A stretch of DNA of 47,136 nucleotides, taken from Candidatus Gallispira edinburgensis (GTDB taxonomy: Bacteria; Bacillota; Clostridia; Lachnospirales; CAG-274). The position numbers and the translations under genes are program-made. Within the stretch, counting starts at the first letter, position 1. Every line of letters starts with the position of its first letter. The notes beneath the pieces are model-generated. The model was not told the origin of the DNA. It worked only from the letters and a program-made list of their open reading frames with translations, and did no database searches. Shown here piece by piece: positions 25,501-33,196 of this stretch. The stretch is taken from contig CAJFNV010000029.1 in the NCBI GenBank assembly GCA_904395805.1, positions 1 to 47,136 on the forward strand, in the 5' to 3' direction.

Positions 25501-26923
25501 CTTTACAATTATAAAAAGCATAACTGCCTATACTTATTACACTATCCGGTATTGTTATGCTTTCAAGTGCGTAGCATCCTCTGAAAGCATATTGCCCAAT
25601 ATACATTACCCCTTCAGGTATTATTACATTTGAAAGAGCACTAAAACCGTCAAACGCATGATCCTCTATTATTTTCACACTTTCAGGTATTTTTACACTT
25701 ATAAGAGACATACAATTATAAAAAGTATTACTAAATATACTCGCTACTCCTTCTTTTATTTCAACACTTTGAAGTCCTGAACAATTATAAAAGGCATAAT
25801 CCCAGTCTTCTACACTTCCCGGTATAATTACACTTGATAATGCATCGCAATCCTCAAAAGCATAATTCCCAATAATTGTAACTCCCTCAGGTATTGTTAT
25901 ATTTGAAATCAAACTACAACCACTGAAAGCATAATTCCCAATACCTGTAACCCCCTCCGGTATTGTTGCACTTGCAAGTGATGTACAATTTTGAAAAGCC
26001 GAGTCACCTATATTCGTAACACCTTTGTTTATTTCAACACTCTCAAGTCCTGAGCAATTATAAAAGGCATAATCCCAGTCTTCTACACTTCCCGGTATTG
26101 TTACACTTGTCAATTCACCACAATCCTCAAAAGCATAGCTTCCTATGCTTGTAACTCCCTCTGGTATTATTACACTTGCAAGTGCCGTACAATTTCGAAA
26201 AGCTGAGCTGCCTATATTTGTAACACCTTTGTTTATTTCAGCACTTTTAAGTCCTGAACAATTATAAAAGGCATAATCCCAGTCTTCTACACTTCCCGGT
26301 ATTGTTACACTTGTCAATTTACCGCAATCACCAAAAGCATAGCTACCTATATTTGTAACTCCCTCTGGTATGGTTATACTTGAAAGCAAACTGCAACCAC
26401 TAAAAGCATAACTGCCTATACTTGTGACTCCTTCGGGTATTGTTACACTTGTAAGGGCTGTACAATTCTGAAAAGCCGAGCCACCTATATTGGTTATCCC
26501 TTCTTTTATTTCAACACTTTCAAGACCTGCACAATTGCTAAAAGCACTGTACCAGTCCTTTACACTTCCTGGTATTGTTGCACTTTTAAGAGAACTACAA
26601 TATCCAAAAGCATAACTGCCTATACTTGTAACACCTTCCGGTATTACAACACTTGTTATATTACTGCTTCTAAAAGCATTGTCAGCAATAACCTCAACCT
26701 TAACACCGTCAATCCTCTCCGGTATCACAACATCCGTATCGCTCCCCGTATACCCCGTAATACTCCCTGAGCCGTAGTCAAACTCAAAAGCATCGCTGTC
26801 TGTATACACAACATTACTTTCAGCTTCCGCCGCCAGAGTCACGTCAGTGCCGTAAAAACCCGTTCCCGATATGACCATTATAACCGCCATTACAGCACTT
26901 AGTATTCCTTTTAACTTTCTCAT
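22535..26923 (-). CDS. Secreted leucine-rich-repeat (BspA-type) protein with cohesin-like and dockerin modules
   Basis: This is a 1462-residue secreted protein. A signal peptide (1-32) is followed by a long array of 22-23-residue LRR_5 repeats (about 55-555; consensus GVTSIGSYAFSGCSSLTSVTIPE). Two beta-rich domains (about 578-718 and 748-913) are bordered by Thr/Glu linkers. A cohesin-like domain spans about 961-1148 (YTMFLTFDPAVLTPV, SGTLFTVTYNI). A second short LRR block (1160-1260), a carbohydrate-binding-like domain (about 1275-1390) and a C-terminal type I dockerin (1392-1462; GDSNLDGKVDITDVILGQRY and ADYNGDGEVDKKDTAYVL) complete it. BspA-type LRRs bind host or matrix ligands. A protein carrying both cohesin-like and dockerin modules could act as an adaptor scaffoldin. 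AAAAGGAGGT precedes the ATG. Confidence 0.85.
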   Translation of the reverse strand: MRKLKGILSAVMAVIMVISGTGFYGTDVTLAAEAESNVVYTDSDAFEFDYGSGSITGYTGSDTDVVIPERIDGVKVEVIADNAFRSSNITSVVIPEGVTSIGSYAFGYCSSLKSATIPGSVKDWYSAFSNCAGLESVEIKEGITNIGGSAFQNCTALTSVTIPEGVTSIGSYAFSGCSLLSSITIPEGVTNIGSYAFGDCGKLTSVTIPGSVEDWDYAFYNCSGLKSAEINKGVTNIGSSAFRNCTALASVIIPEGVTSIGSYAFEDCGELTSVTIPGSVEDWDYAFYNCSGLESVEINKGVTNIGDSAFQNCTSLASATIPEGVTGIGNYAFSGCSLISNITIPEGVTIIGNYAFEDCDALSSVIIPGSVEDWDYAFYNCSGLQSVEIKEGVASIFSNTFYNCMSLISVKIPESVKIIEDHAFDGFSALSNVIIPEGVMYIGQYAFRGCYALESITIPDSVISIGSYAFYNCKELNSVVIGSDYIGISAFAGCIDLGNIEIKEGVKNIYSAAFKNCTALREILLPKKIKSINSTAFEGTNIERVYCYSGGAADNAELYPEGTEIVYLGEDDELDEDVNVAYSFDATTLQAGADKDLLTQIEVDPYFTVVGEITKRTSSATSAVSSVELAKNDGGQFSFTTTAKSSVLSFDFSSTGGSNTSAYAVLDSTGAIVTEGEVTGSANGRTTVTVNDLAPDTYTITSPDRGYNRGGRIYTITVVEGGSLDPSEPEEPTEGTTETPVETTTETAVSGGFYYAPEATAEAGATVFDNGSITIMTEQRMDYKTISYGADTVNGKDYTSYSQSSGTNTSLRTDQVPEAKSYRLAYKITAKADTTVNIDHRVSSGKANFILKDVQITGFTTDGTTPSGTAAVVASLANDGSTSIYDTFTVELKAGETIWVAGQGSNICIYAIYSEGSSAPGEDVTETTTVETTEGTSVETTTEATTAEDTETTTEDVVAPAESSVAITPEYVVNDDGTLTVNYKAVLNNAGFNHYTMFLTFDPAVLTPVSAADGDITLTAKDALGNDIRVYASNAENIRAQFDDIPAAGDTDFEGADGVKTQAELGKVKVAYCIFDKDFSQSAEGSLPEFTESGTLFTVTYNINDAAALNGTVLGANVQILDTVSSDLGVLGTADVLVNEVAVNTSYEPGTEETTIIFEGDTAKYPVTGGYMYININTGEITGCDKTVSGVVIPERILDDVAVTSIGYGAFNGCSKLTEITIPESITSIGNYAFNNCGLTTVYCYKDSFADNTNLYPPGIEIIYLNYKAEKLFENSPKDVEIKESNTGWNIVKENGMFYAQSTNTDDGSTSSLSVTVEGPGILYYEASVSSEEYGDWLRTSVNGKKQAPVSGSNYTLDAPYVNCIVLGEGENVITWEYDKDGSGSEGQDCAWIKNLRVADIGDSNLDGKVDITDVILGQRYIADNSAITDVLGQKAADYNGDGEVDKKDTAYVLKEIIKNIV
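25780..26545. repeat. Higher-order DNA repeats inside the LRR array
   Basis: A nearly identical segment containing ATTATAAAAGGCATAATCCC begins at 25784, 26057 and 26261, with a diverged copy near 26534. The spacings are 273, 204 and about 273 bp, that is, four, three and four LRR units of about 69 bp. This indicates recent block duplication with loss of one unit in the middle copy. Confidence 0.85.
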
Positions 26924-26962
26924 AAAACGCTTTACCTCCTTTTAAATATTTTCTTAATACTA

Positions 26963-26991
26963 ATTATACTTTTTCCGTCGAAAACTGTCAA
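26963..26991 (-). promoter_or_regulatory. Promoter of the LRR-dockerin gene
   Basis: On the minus strand TTGACA (26991-26986), a 17 bp spacer and TATAAT (26968-26963): full consensus, 40 bp before the ATG. Confidence 0.85.
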
Positions 26992-27104
26992 TTTAATTAT
27001 CAAAAAAAATTAATACAATTTTAATATTTATGGTAAAGCTGATTTCATCTATATAACTTTAAGGTTTTATTGATACTTTGAAATTCAATATCATATCAAT
27101 AATT

Positions 27105-28112
27105 CTATCTATACGCCATCTTACATATCATAAGAGGATATATCCCCTCTATGCCCTTTGCCACAGGCTCAGCCCTTCCTTCCACATAATCAGCAAAATT
27201 CTTAAGCATAATATGATAAGGTTTCTTTTCGGAAACAAAATACAGTTCTTCAACGCTCCCCTTTATATTATCCCCGTTATTAACATGAGCACTTTTTATA
27301 TAGTCAATAGAATTTTCATACTTCCAGAGCTTCACATTGTTCCCCTCTGCAACGATCCTGCCTTCCGTTCCCACAATTTCAATTCTGTCCTGCCCCATAG
27401 GCTCCCCTGTTGAAATTATAAAAACTCCCGACTTATCCTTATACTTCATAATAAGAGTAGCCTCATCATCTACATCAAAATCATTGTACTTGCCATAACA
27501 AACATTTGCCAAAACCTTCTCCGGCATACCGAAAAACCAGCACCACAGATCAAGGAGATGCTGTCCCTGATTAATAAGGGCACCGCCGCCTTCACCCTCC
27601 CATGTACTTCTCCAGCCTGCAGAATTGTGATAATGCTGTGTTCTGAAATTTTTGCTGCTTTCAAAAAGAATTCTCTTAACACTTCCTATTTCATTGTTGT
27701 CAAGAGTTTTCTTTATCCATTTATACAATGGCTGCACCCTGTTGTTAAACATCATAGCAAATGGTATTCCATCAGCCATTTTATTCATCTTTTCCACATC
27801 TTTAACACTTATTCCCGACGGCTTGTCACAGAGAACAGCCTTGCCCTTTTCAAAAGCCGCCATTGCAATTTCGGGATGGCTCCTGTGAGGAGTGGTTATA
27901 ATTACAGCATCAAAATCAAGAGAATTGTTAAAAAGCTCTTCACAGCTTTTATATATTTTAACTCCCGGCATATTTTCCTCTGTCCAGTCACTGTTTTCCT
28001 CGGATCTTGCCACTACACCCACAATCTCCATATTTTCAATTTCGCCCTTGTATATAATTTCGGCATATTTTTTCCCCTGCACACCTAATCCTATTATTGC
28101 AGCTCTTATCAT
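27105..28112 (-). CDS. Gfo/Idh/MocA family NAD(P)-dependent oxidoreductase
   Basis: This is a 335-residue protein. The N-terminal Rossmann domain opens MIRAAIIGLGVQGKKYAEII (GXGXXG), followed by VVARSEEN, VIITTPHRSHPEIAMAAFEKGKAVLCDKP (the conserved Lys-Pro region near residue 98) and a C-terminal alpha/beta domain with GEGGGALINQGQHLLDLWCWFFG. These enzymes oxidise or reduce sugars, inositols or similar; the substrate is not determinable. GAAGGGAGAAGAT precedes the ATG. It lies alone between the LRR gene and the sseB-like cluster. Confidence 0.92.
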   Translation of the reverse strand: MIRAAIIGLGVQGKKYAEIIYKGEIENMEIVGVVARSEENSDWTEENMPGVKIYKSCEELFNNSLDFDAVIITTPHRSHPEIAMAAFEKGKAVLCDKPSGISVKDVEKMNKMADGIPFAMMFNNRVQPLYKWIKKTLDNNEIGSVKRILFESSKNFRTQHYHNSAGWRSTWEGEGGGALINQGQHLLDLWCWFFGMPEKVLANVCYGKYNDFDVDDEATLIMKYKDKSGVFIISTGEPMGQDRIEIVGTEGRIVAEGNNVKLWKYENSIDYIKSAHVNNGDNIKGSVEELYFVSEKKPYHIMLKNFADYVEGRAEPVAKGIEGIYPLMICKMAYR

Positions 28113-28142
28113 AAGATCTTCTCCCTTCTTTATGATTAAAAA

Positions 28143-28175
28143 TAAAAGTCCGCAAGCTGACCCTGCGGACTTTCA
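28143..28175 (-). terminator. Terminator of the sseB-like cluster
   Basis: AAAGTCCGCA (28145-28154) pairs with TGCGGACTTT (28164-28173), a perfect 10 bp stem, followed on the minus strand by TATTTTTAA. It may also act as the leader hairpin region ahead of the Gfo/Idh gene. Confidence 0.88.
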
Positions 28176-28179
28176 GACA

Positions 28180-28578
28180 TTAATTATTTTTTGTTTTAAT
28201 ATGTTCCTTTACCTTATCAAGGAAATCCTTCTTAAGTGCCATGCTGTTGCCGCCATTGTCGATCAATATTCCTGCATAATCAGCACCGGTTATATCAACA
28301 ATACTGCACACATCCTTAAAATTGAGCTCAAGGAACTGAACATCCTTTCTCCATGCTCCGATAGCCTCAACACTTGTAAACACAAGCAAAAAGCTGCCAT
28401 TTTCACCATGCATTGAATAATATCCCATACTGGTAATATTATGAGTTTTTTCATCTGCCTCAACAATTACAGGCACAAAAAACTTGTCACTTATAAGTCT
28501 TGAAACAAACTCGGTTTTATTTTCCTTAGAGGAATTTTCCTTAAGTTTTAAAATACATTCTGCTAATGCCTTGCTCAT
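28180..28578 (-). CDS. SseB-like protein, short form (third of three)
   Basis: This is a 132-residue protein with one SseB N-terminal-type domain: FFVPVIVEADEKT, the central GSFLLVFTSVEAIGAWR and YAGILIDNGGNSMALKKDFL. SseB was named for enhanced serine sensitivity in E. coli and its biochemical role is unclear; in Gram-positives the domain is common in multi-copy clusters. It lies 10 bp after the preceding sseB-like gene, so the cluster is one operon. The charged tail (VKEHIKTKNN) is unremarkable. Confidence 0.8.
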   Translation of the reverse strand: MSKALAECILKLKENSSKENKTEFVSRLISDKFFVPVIVEADEKTHNITSMGYYSMHGENGSFLLVFTSVEAIGAWRKDVQFLELNFKDVCSIVDITGADYAGILIDNGGNSMALKKDFLDKVKEHIKTKNN

Positions 28579-28588
28579 ATAACACCTC

Positions 28589-29353
28589 TTATTTCTTATA
28601 AAAAGGAGTAACTCCGATTATATACTTCTGTGCAACTTTATCAAATGAAGGCATAAAGCCTATTGTTTCTCCCTGTTTCATAACACTGTGGGCAACTGCC
28701 GCAATTCCGTCAAAGGCAGCCTTAAGGCTTCCGTCTTTACAGAATTCAACTACTACAACAGGAGTAGGATCTTCCTCTCCCTTTCTTATAGTCTCCATAT
28801 AGTATGCAGCACTTATGTTATCCTGACTGTCAAAATACTCTCTTAAAGCCTTAACAATATTTTCGGGAGGATCATTAACAGGCTTAAGCCCCATGTTACC
28901 CTCTGTCTGAACTTTTTCAGGCTTAATTATAACATTTGGATTGGATATTCTTTCTATGCTCTGCATAAGACTGTTCTGTATGGCAATATTACATCCGCAG
29001 GGGTCAATAACAAAGCCGTCATAGCCCTTTGTATTAAGCACCATCTTTTTAATATCGTCATAGCTTCTTATAAGATACATTTTATTTGGATTTTTATTCC
29101 ACTTTTCAAGTTCCTCACCGCTTGTAAACACAGCCAGATACACAAGCCCCTTGCTTGTTTTCATTGAAAAATAATTTACCGTAGCATCTGCGGGAATTTT
29201 ATTGTCAACAGGTTCAGGTACTATCACAACAGGCAAAATAAACTTCGCCCCTATAAGCTTCTGCAGAAACCATAGTCTTTTTTCCTGTGTAACCTTTTCC
29301 TTAAGCTTTGAAGCTGCCTCTATAAGAGCAGTATTATCAATGGGAATATTCAT
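28589..29353 (-). CDS. SseB-like protein, two-domain form (second of three)
   Basis: This is a 254-residue protein. The N-terminal SseB domain (about 1-135) includes KLIGAKFILPVVIVPEP, GLVYLAVFTSGEELEKWN and YDGFVIDPCGCNIAIQ. A C-terminal domain (about 160-254), with KALREYFDSQDNISAAYYMET and a strand-rich end, matches the SseB C-terminal domain. Only this member of the trio keeps both domains and may be the ancestral form. GGAGGATCT precedes the ATG; the first sseB-like gene ends 16 bp upstream. Confidence 0.82.
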   Translation of the reverse strand: MNIPIDNTALIEAASKLKEKVTQEKRLWFLQKLIGAKFILPVVIVPEPVDNKIPADATVNYFSMKTSKGLVYLAVFTSGEELEKWNKNPNKMYLIRSYDDIKKMVLNTKGYDGFVIDPCGCNIAIQNSLMQSIERISNPNVIIKPEKVQTEGNMGLKPVNDPPENIVKALREYFDSQDNISAAYYMETIRKGEEDPTPVVVVEFCKDGSLKAAFDGIAAVAHSVMKQGETIGFMPSFDKVAQKYIIGVTPFYKK

Positions 29354-29369
29354 ATACTAGATCCTCCGA

Positions 29370-29768
29370 TTATTCCTTGGGCAGCATTTCCTCTCTCGGA
29401 ATAGCAATATTTTCGCCCTTCTCATCAATTATAAATCCGTCAAGACCACTGTTTTCCTTTGTCACGATTTCTCTTATGAATACAAAATTCTGTAACATAG
29501 TCATAACGTCATCTCTTTCACCATAGCTTTTTCTAAGCTCATCAAGGCTTGTAAACACACTTAAATATCTCTTACCGTCCGGTGTTTTTAAAGCACAAAG
29601 CTTTCCGTTCTTTTTATCTCCGCTTTGGTTCTTGTCCACTGTAACAGGCACATATAATGTAGCGTCAATTACAGCCTTGTAAAATTCCTCCTGAAATATT
29701 ACTGTTCTTACAGCCTTAAACTGCTTCATAGCTTCTACGAGCTTAGTATTATCCGGTGTCTTATTCAT
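29370..29768 (-). CDS. SseB-like protein, short form (first of three)
   Basis: This is a 132-residue single-domain protein: KAVIDATLYVPVTVDKN, GKRYLSVFTSLDELRKSYG and LDGFIIDEKGENIAIPREEML. AGAGGT ends 6 nt before the ATG at 29768; a TTG at 29783 would put the SD inside the gene and is rejected. It follows the nitronate monooxygenase gene by 64 bp on the same strand and may share its transcript. Confidence 0.8.
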   Translation of the reverse strand: MNKTPDNTKLVEAMKQFKAVRTVIFQEEFYKAVIDATLYVPVTVDKNQSGDKKNGKLCALKTPDGKRYLSVFTSLDELRKSYGERDDVMTMLQNFVFIREIVTKENSGLDGFIIDEKGENIAIPREEMLPKE

Positions 29769-29832
29769 TTTCTTACCTCTCAATTTATATTTTATATTTT
29801 TATACCAGTATAAAATGGCATAATTTCTGTAT

Positions 29833-30882
29833 TTATCTTTCCAGAACTTCGTCGATTATATCCTTAACAGTTGAAATTTTATCGACCTTGTAAACATTTT
29901 CACCGCAGAAAACCAGAGCATTATCAATATCTCCGTTAGCTCCGTTAAAAAGTGCCAGTGAAATACAGTACGGTATTGTTTTAGGGTCACAGTGAACCAG
30001 GCATTTAAAGCATCTTGTGACCTTGCAGCCCTCCGGAACAATATCTTTTATAAAATGGTTATTAAGTGCTCTTCCCGGCATACCAACAGGACTTTTTACA
30101 ATTTTAACATCCTCAAGCTTTGCATTTACATAAGCTTCTTTAAAGGCAATATCCGCATCGCACTCTTCAGTAGCAACAAACCTTGTAGCCATCTGAACAC
30201 CGTCAAGGCCCAGTTCATCAATATAGTGTTTAACATCTTCTTTGCTGAAAACACCGCCGCCAAACACAACAGGAATTGTCTTGTTGTACTTTTCTTCAAA
30301 TGACTTTTTCATTTCAACTATTTTAAGAATTTCATCGTCAAAATTATCAATAGTTAAAACTTCTTCAGCCTTAAATCCAAGATGTCCTCCTGCCTTAGGT
30401 CCTTCAATAACCAAAAGGTCAGGCAGTCTGTTATATTTTTTGACCCACCTTGAAAATATAACCTTACATGCCTTTGCAGAAGAAACAATAGGTGCCAGCT
30501 TAATATCAGAGCCTTCTGCAAACTTAGGCAGATCCATAGGAAGCCCTGCACCTGATATTATAATATCAGCGCCGTTTTCAATACAGCACTTTACAAAATC
30601 CTCATAATGGGTAACAGCAACCATTATGTTTACACCTATTATACCGCCATTTGACTGTTCCTTGGCAAGCTTTATTTCTCTTGACAAGGCTCTCATATTG
30701 GCTTCAAATGTATTGGTGTAAAAATCAGGCTCACGGAAACCGGGCTGAGCCGCAGAGATCACGCCAATGCCGCCTTCCCTTGCCACAGCAGCAGCAAGCT
30801 TGTGAAGACTTATTCCAACACCCATACCGCCCTGTATAATAGGTATCTTTGCAACCAAATCTCCAATTACTAATTTTTTCAT
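29833..30882 (-). CDS. Nitronate monooxygenase / FabK-like FMN enzyme
   Basis: This is a 349-residue TIM-barrel flavoenzyme. PIIQGGMGVGISLHKLAAAVAREGGIGVIS opens the barrel, EGPKAGGHLG is the FMN-phosphate/active-site signature, and FGGGVFSKEDVKHYIDELGLDGVQMATRFVATEEC continues it. A C-terminal Cys-containing stretch (CFKCLVHC) is seen in clostridial relatives. It may oxidise nitroalkanes or be an enoyl-ACP reductase relative; no fatty acid genes are near, so the former is favoured. A start at 30930 is possible, but GAGGTAATTTTA directly precedes the ATG at 30882. Confidence 0.9.
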   Translation of the reverse strand: MKKLVIGDLVAKIPIIQGGMGVGISLHKLAAAVAREGGIGVISAAQPGFREPDFYTNTFEANMRALSREIKLAKEQSNGGIIGVNIMVAVTHYEDFVKCCIENGADIIISGAGLPMDLPKFAEGSDIKLAPIVSSAKACKVIFSRWVKKYNRLPDLLVIEGPKAGGHLGFKAEEVLTIDNFDDEILKIVEMKKSFEEKYNKTIPVVFGGGVFSKEDVKHYIDELGLDGVQMATRFVATEECDADIAFKEAYVNAKLEDVKIVKSPVGMPGRALNNHFIKDIVPEGCKVTRCFKCLVHCDPKTIPYCISLALFNGANGDIDNALVFCGENVYKVDKISTVKDIIDEVLER

Positions 30883-30971
30883 TAAAATTACCTCTTCTAT
30901 ATATTTCATAAACGTACAGTTAATGTACAAAAAACTCTTTAATAAAAAACGCAGAAACTTTATTCCTTATG

Positions 30972-31000
30972 ATTATACCATTTTAAAAGGCTTTTGTCTA
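30972..31000 (-). promoter_or_regulatory. Promoter of the nitronate monooxygenase gene
   Basis: On the minus strand TAGACA (31000-30995), a 17 bp spacer and TATAAT (30977-30972). It lies back to back with the NusG-II operon promoter only 6 bp away. Confidence 0.7.
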
Positions 31001-31006
31001 TAACTT

Positions 31007-31035
31007 TTGACAGAATTAAAATAATGTTGTATACT
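31007..31035 (+). promoter_or_regulatory. Promoter of the NusG-II / Gx / ApbE genes
   Basis: TTGACA (31007-31012), a 17 bp spacer and TATACT (31030-31035), 25 bp before the ATG of the first gene. Confidence 0.8.
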
Positions 31036-31060
31036 AAAAACAACAAAAAAGGAGAGAAAT

Positions 31061-31444
31061 ATGGATAAGCGAAATTTTTTTACAAAAAAAGACTTAATAA
31101 TTATATTCGCAGTACTTGTTTTATCGGCACTGCTGTTTTTACTGTTTTCACTTTATACAAAAGGACAAAGTGAATATTTGCAGATCATATATGAAGGTGA
31201 AGTCATTGACACCCGTCCCCTTGACACGGACATAGAATATTCTCCGGTCACAAATGAAAACATTATAATAGAGATCAGAGACAACAGAGCTCGTTTTAAA
31301 ACATCAGATTGCCCCGACAAGGTTTGTGTAAACACGGGCTGGCTTTCATCTCCGGGACAGACGGCAGTATGCCTGCCAAATAAAATTTCAATTGTAATAC
31401 AGACCTCTGTGCCCGATAAAGATGCTATTGATACTCAGATATAA
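31061..31444 (+). CDS. NusG domain II-containing membrane-anchored protein
   Basis: This is a 127-residue protein: basic N-terminus, one membrane span (about 11-31, LIIIFAVLVLSALLFLLFSLY), then an extracellular NusG-II-type beta domain with IIIEIRDNRARFKTSDCPDKVCVNTGWLSSPGQTAVCLPN, three conserved Cys. Despite the name it is not a transcription factor. Such proteins precede Gx transporter and ApbE genes in flavin-based electron-transfer loci (EetA-like). AAAGGAGAG precedes the ATG. Confidence 0.88.
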   Translation: MDKRNFFTKKDLIIIFAVLVLSALLFLLFSLYTKGQSEYLQIIYEGEVIDTRPLDTDIEYSPVTNENIIIEIRDNRARFKTSDCPDKVCVNTGWLSSPGQTAVCLPNKISIVIQTSVPDKDAIDTQI

Positions 31445-31509
31445 GTATTTTAAGCTCTCTTTTTAAAACAATACTGTCAACTTAAGCAATTAACATAAAC
31501 CTAACTGTT

Positions 31510-31583
31510 CAAAAAAGGCGGCGTGTCCGCCTCTTAAGCCTCCTTTTTAAAGGAGGAGGACCGCGTCAGCGGTGGAGGATTTT
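31510..31583 (+). repeat. Intergenic hairpin and double-hairpin repeat
   Basis: GGCGG/CCGCC (31517-31531) is followed by the AGCCTCC type of double hairpin (31536-31583: CCTCCTTTTT/AAAGGAGG, CCGC-GTCA-GCGG, then TGGAGGATTTT). It matches the copy at 22392-22440. It lies between the NusG-II gene and the Gx transporter gene and may reduce read-through. Confidence 0.8.
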
Positions 31584-31667
31584 CCTTTCTTACCGTTCCA
31601 ACTCAGCAAATGCCTGAACATTGATTTTTCTTAAGCTGACAAATACTAAATAAACAAGGAGAAAACT

Positions 31668-32192
31668 ATGAACCAATTTACAAAAGCAAAATATATCTCC
31701 TACATGGCAATGCTCCTTACTCTTATAGTTGTATTGTCAATATTTGAATCAATGCTGCCTCCTTTTCCCATGATTCCTCCCGGGGTAAAAATCGGACTTG
31801 CCAACATAGTCACCATGTATACCCTCTTTTTTATAGGCAAAAAGGAAGCATTTATACTCAACATTGCAAAGGGTATTTTTGTGCTCATTACAAGAGGTGT
31901 CACGGCAGGTGTATTAAGCCTTTGCGGCGGAATACTTTCAATATGTGTCATAATACTGCTCACATTTATATTTAAGAAAAAAATTTCATATATGATTTTA
32001 AGCATAATGGGAGCAATTTCTCACAACATAGGTCAGCTTATAGCCATAATTATTATGATGAACAATAAATACACTGTTTACTATCTTCCCGTGCTTTTAA
32101 TAGCAGGTGTAATTATGGGCAGCATAACAGGTATACTTCTTAAGACACTGCTCCCTGTTTTATCTTACCCCTTAAAGGAGAGAAATAAATGA
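31668..32192 (+). CDS. Gx transporter family protein (heptaprenyl diphosphate synthase component I-like)
   Basis: This is a 174-residue integral membrane protein with five to six spans. It includes the family pattern MLPPFPMIPPGVKIGLANIVTMYTLFFIGKKEAFIL, then GGILSICVIILLTF and ISHNIGQLIAIIIMM. This resembles the ECF-type S component fold and the EetB-like proteins that partner ApbE and NusG-II proteins in flavin-based extracellular electron transfer loci. The old annotation as a prenyl synthase subunit is probably misleading. AAGGAGAAAACT precedes the ATG; its end overlaps the ApbE start by 4 nt. Confidence 0.87.
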   Translation: MNQFTKAKYISYMAMLLTLIVVLSIFESMLPPFPMIPPGVKIGLANIVTMYTLFFIGKKEAFILNIAKGIFVLITRGVTAGVLSLCGGILSICVIILLTFIFKKKISYMILSIMGAISHNIGQLIAIIIMMNNKYTVYYLPVLLIAGVIMGSITGILLKTLLPVLSYPLKERNK

Positions 32193-33193
32193 AAAAAGTA
32201 ATTTTTGTTATTTTTATTGCCATGATGCTCAGCGGCTGCGGAAAACAGGAACGCAACACCTCATACCTGGATGTTTTTGACACATTCAGCACACTGACAA
32301 TGTATACTTCATCACAGGAAGAATTCACAAACATAAGCGATGAACTCCATTCAGAGCTTATTAAGCTTAACAGATTGTTTGACATATATAATGATTACGA
32401 GGGAATAAACAATATAAAGACAATAAACGACAATGCAGGCATAACACCTGTAAAAGTCGACAAAGAAATAATTGACCTGCTTAAAGCGGGCAAAGAGGCA
32501 TATGAAAAAACTAATGGAACAGTAAATATAGCCATGGGTTCAGTCCTTGAAATATGGCACAGCTACAGAGAAAACGCCCTTGACAATGGTATATATGCCA
32601 TACCGTCTGTGGAAGAGCTTACAGAAGCTGCAAATCATACCGATATAAACTCAATAGTAATTGACGAAAGTAATTCCACAGTATTTATAACCGATGAAAA
32701 TACCTCAATTGACGTTGGAGCAATTGCAAAAGGCTATGCAGCAGATTACGCTGCCCAATTTCTGAGAGAAAAAAATATAGGCTCTGCTCTTCTCAATTTA
32801 GGAGGAAATGTGATCTGCCTTAACGACAGTACAAAGGAAAGCTGGACAATAGGTGTCACTTCTCCCGATGATACCGAGGAGTACATTGATAAGGTAGCCC
32901 TGAAGAACAAATCTGCAGTATCAAGCGGAAATTATCAGCGTTACTATGAATACAACGGAAAACGCTATCACCATATTATAGACGGTAAAACCCTTTTCCC
33001 ATCGGAAAGCAACAGCGGAGTAACCATTGTTTCGGACAGTTCTCTTGAAGGCGATATATTTTCAACGGCACTTTTCATACTGCCCTATGAGGAAGGCATA
33101 AAGCTTGCTGAAGAAAATAATATTGAAGCCTTATGGGTAACAACAGACGGGAATGTATATAAAACACAAAATTTCGACAATAGTACAAATTAA
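32189..33193 (+). CDS. apbE: FAD:protein FMN transferase (ApbE family lipoprotein)
   Basis: This is a 334-residue lipoprotein: signal MKKVIFVIFIAMMLSGCGKQ with a clear lipobox (LSGC), then the ApbE fold with LDVFDTFSTLTMYTS, SIDVGAIAKGYAADYAAQFL, SALLNLGGNVICL and YHHIIDGKTLFPSES. ApbE attaches FMN covalently to Ser/Thr of extracytoplasmic electron-transfer proteins. The ATGA overlap with the Gx transporter gene indicates translational coupling. No flavinylated acceptor (FMN-binding domain protein) or RNF gene is in the window, so its target lies elsewhere. Confidence 0.95.
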   Translation: MKKVIFVIFIAMMLSGCGKQERNTSYLDVFDTFSTLTMYTSSQEEFTNISDELHSELIKLNRLFDIYNDYEGINNIKTINDNAGITPVKVDKEIIDLLKAGKEAYEKTNGTVNIAMGSVLEIWHSYRENALDNGIYAIPSVEELTEAANHTDINSIVIDESNSTVFITDENTSIDVGAIAKGYAADYAAQFLREKNIGSALLNLGGNVICLNDSTKESWTIGVTSPDDTEEYIDKVALKNKSAVSSGNYQRYYEYNGKRYHHIIDGKTLFPSESNSGVTIVSDSSLEGDIFSTALFILPYEEGIKLAEENNIEALWVTTDGNVYKTQNFDNSTN

Positions 33194-33196
33194 GCA

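Noticed and set aside
30914..30928. GTACA-GTTAA-TGTAC palindrome in the leader of the nitronate monooxygenase gene, considered as another BlaI operator
   Set aside because: The centre is 5 bp instead of 2 bp and it lies well downstream of the promoter, so the match to the BlaI pattern is poor.
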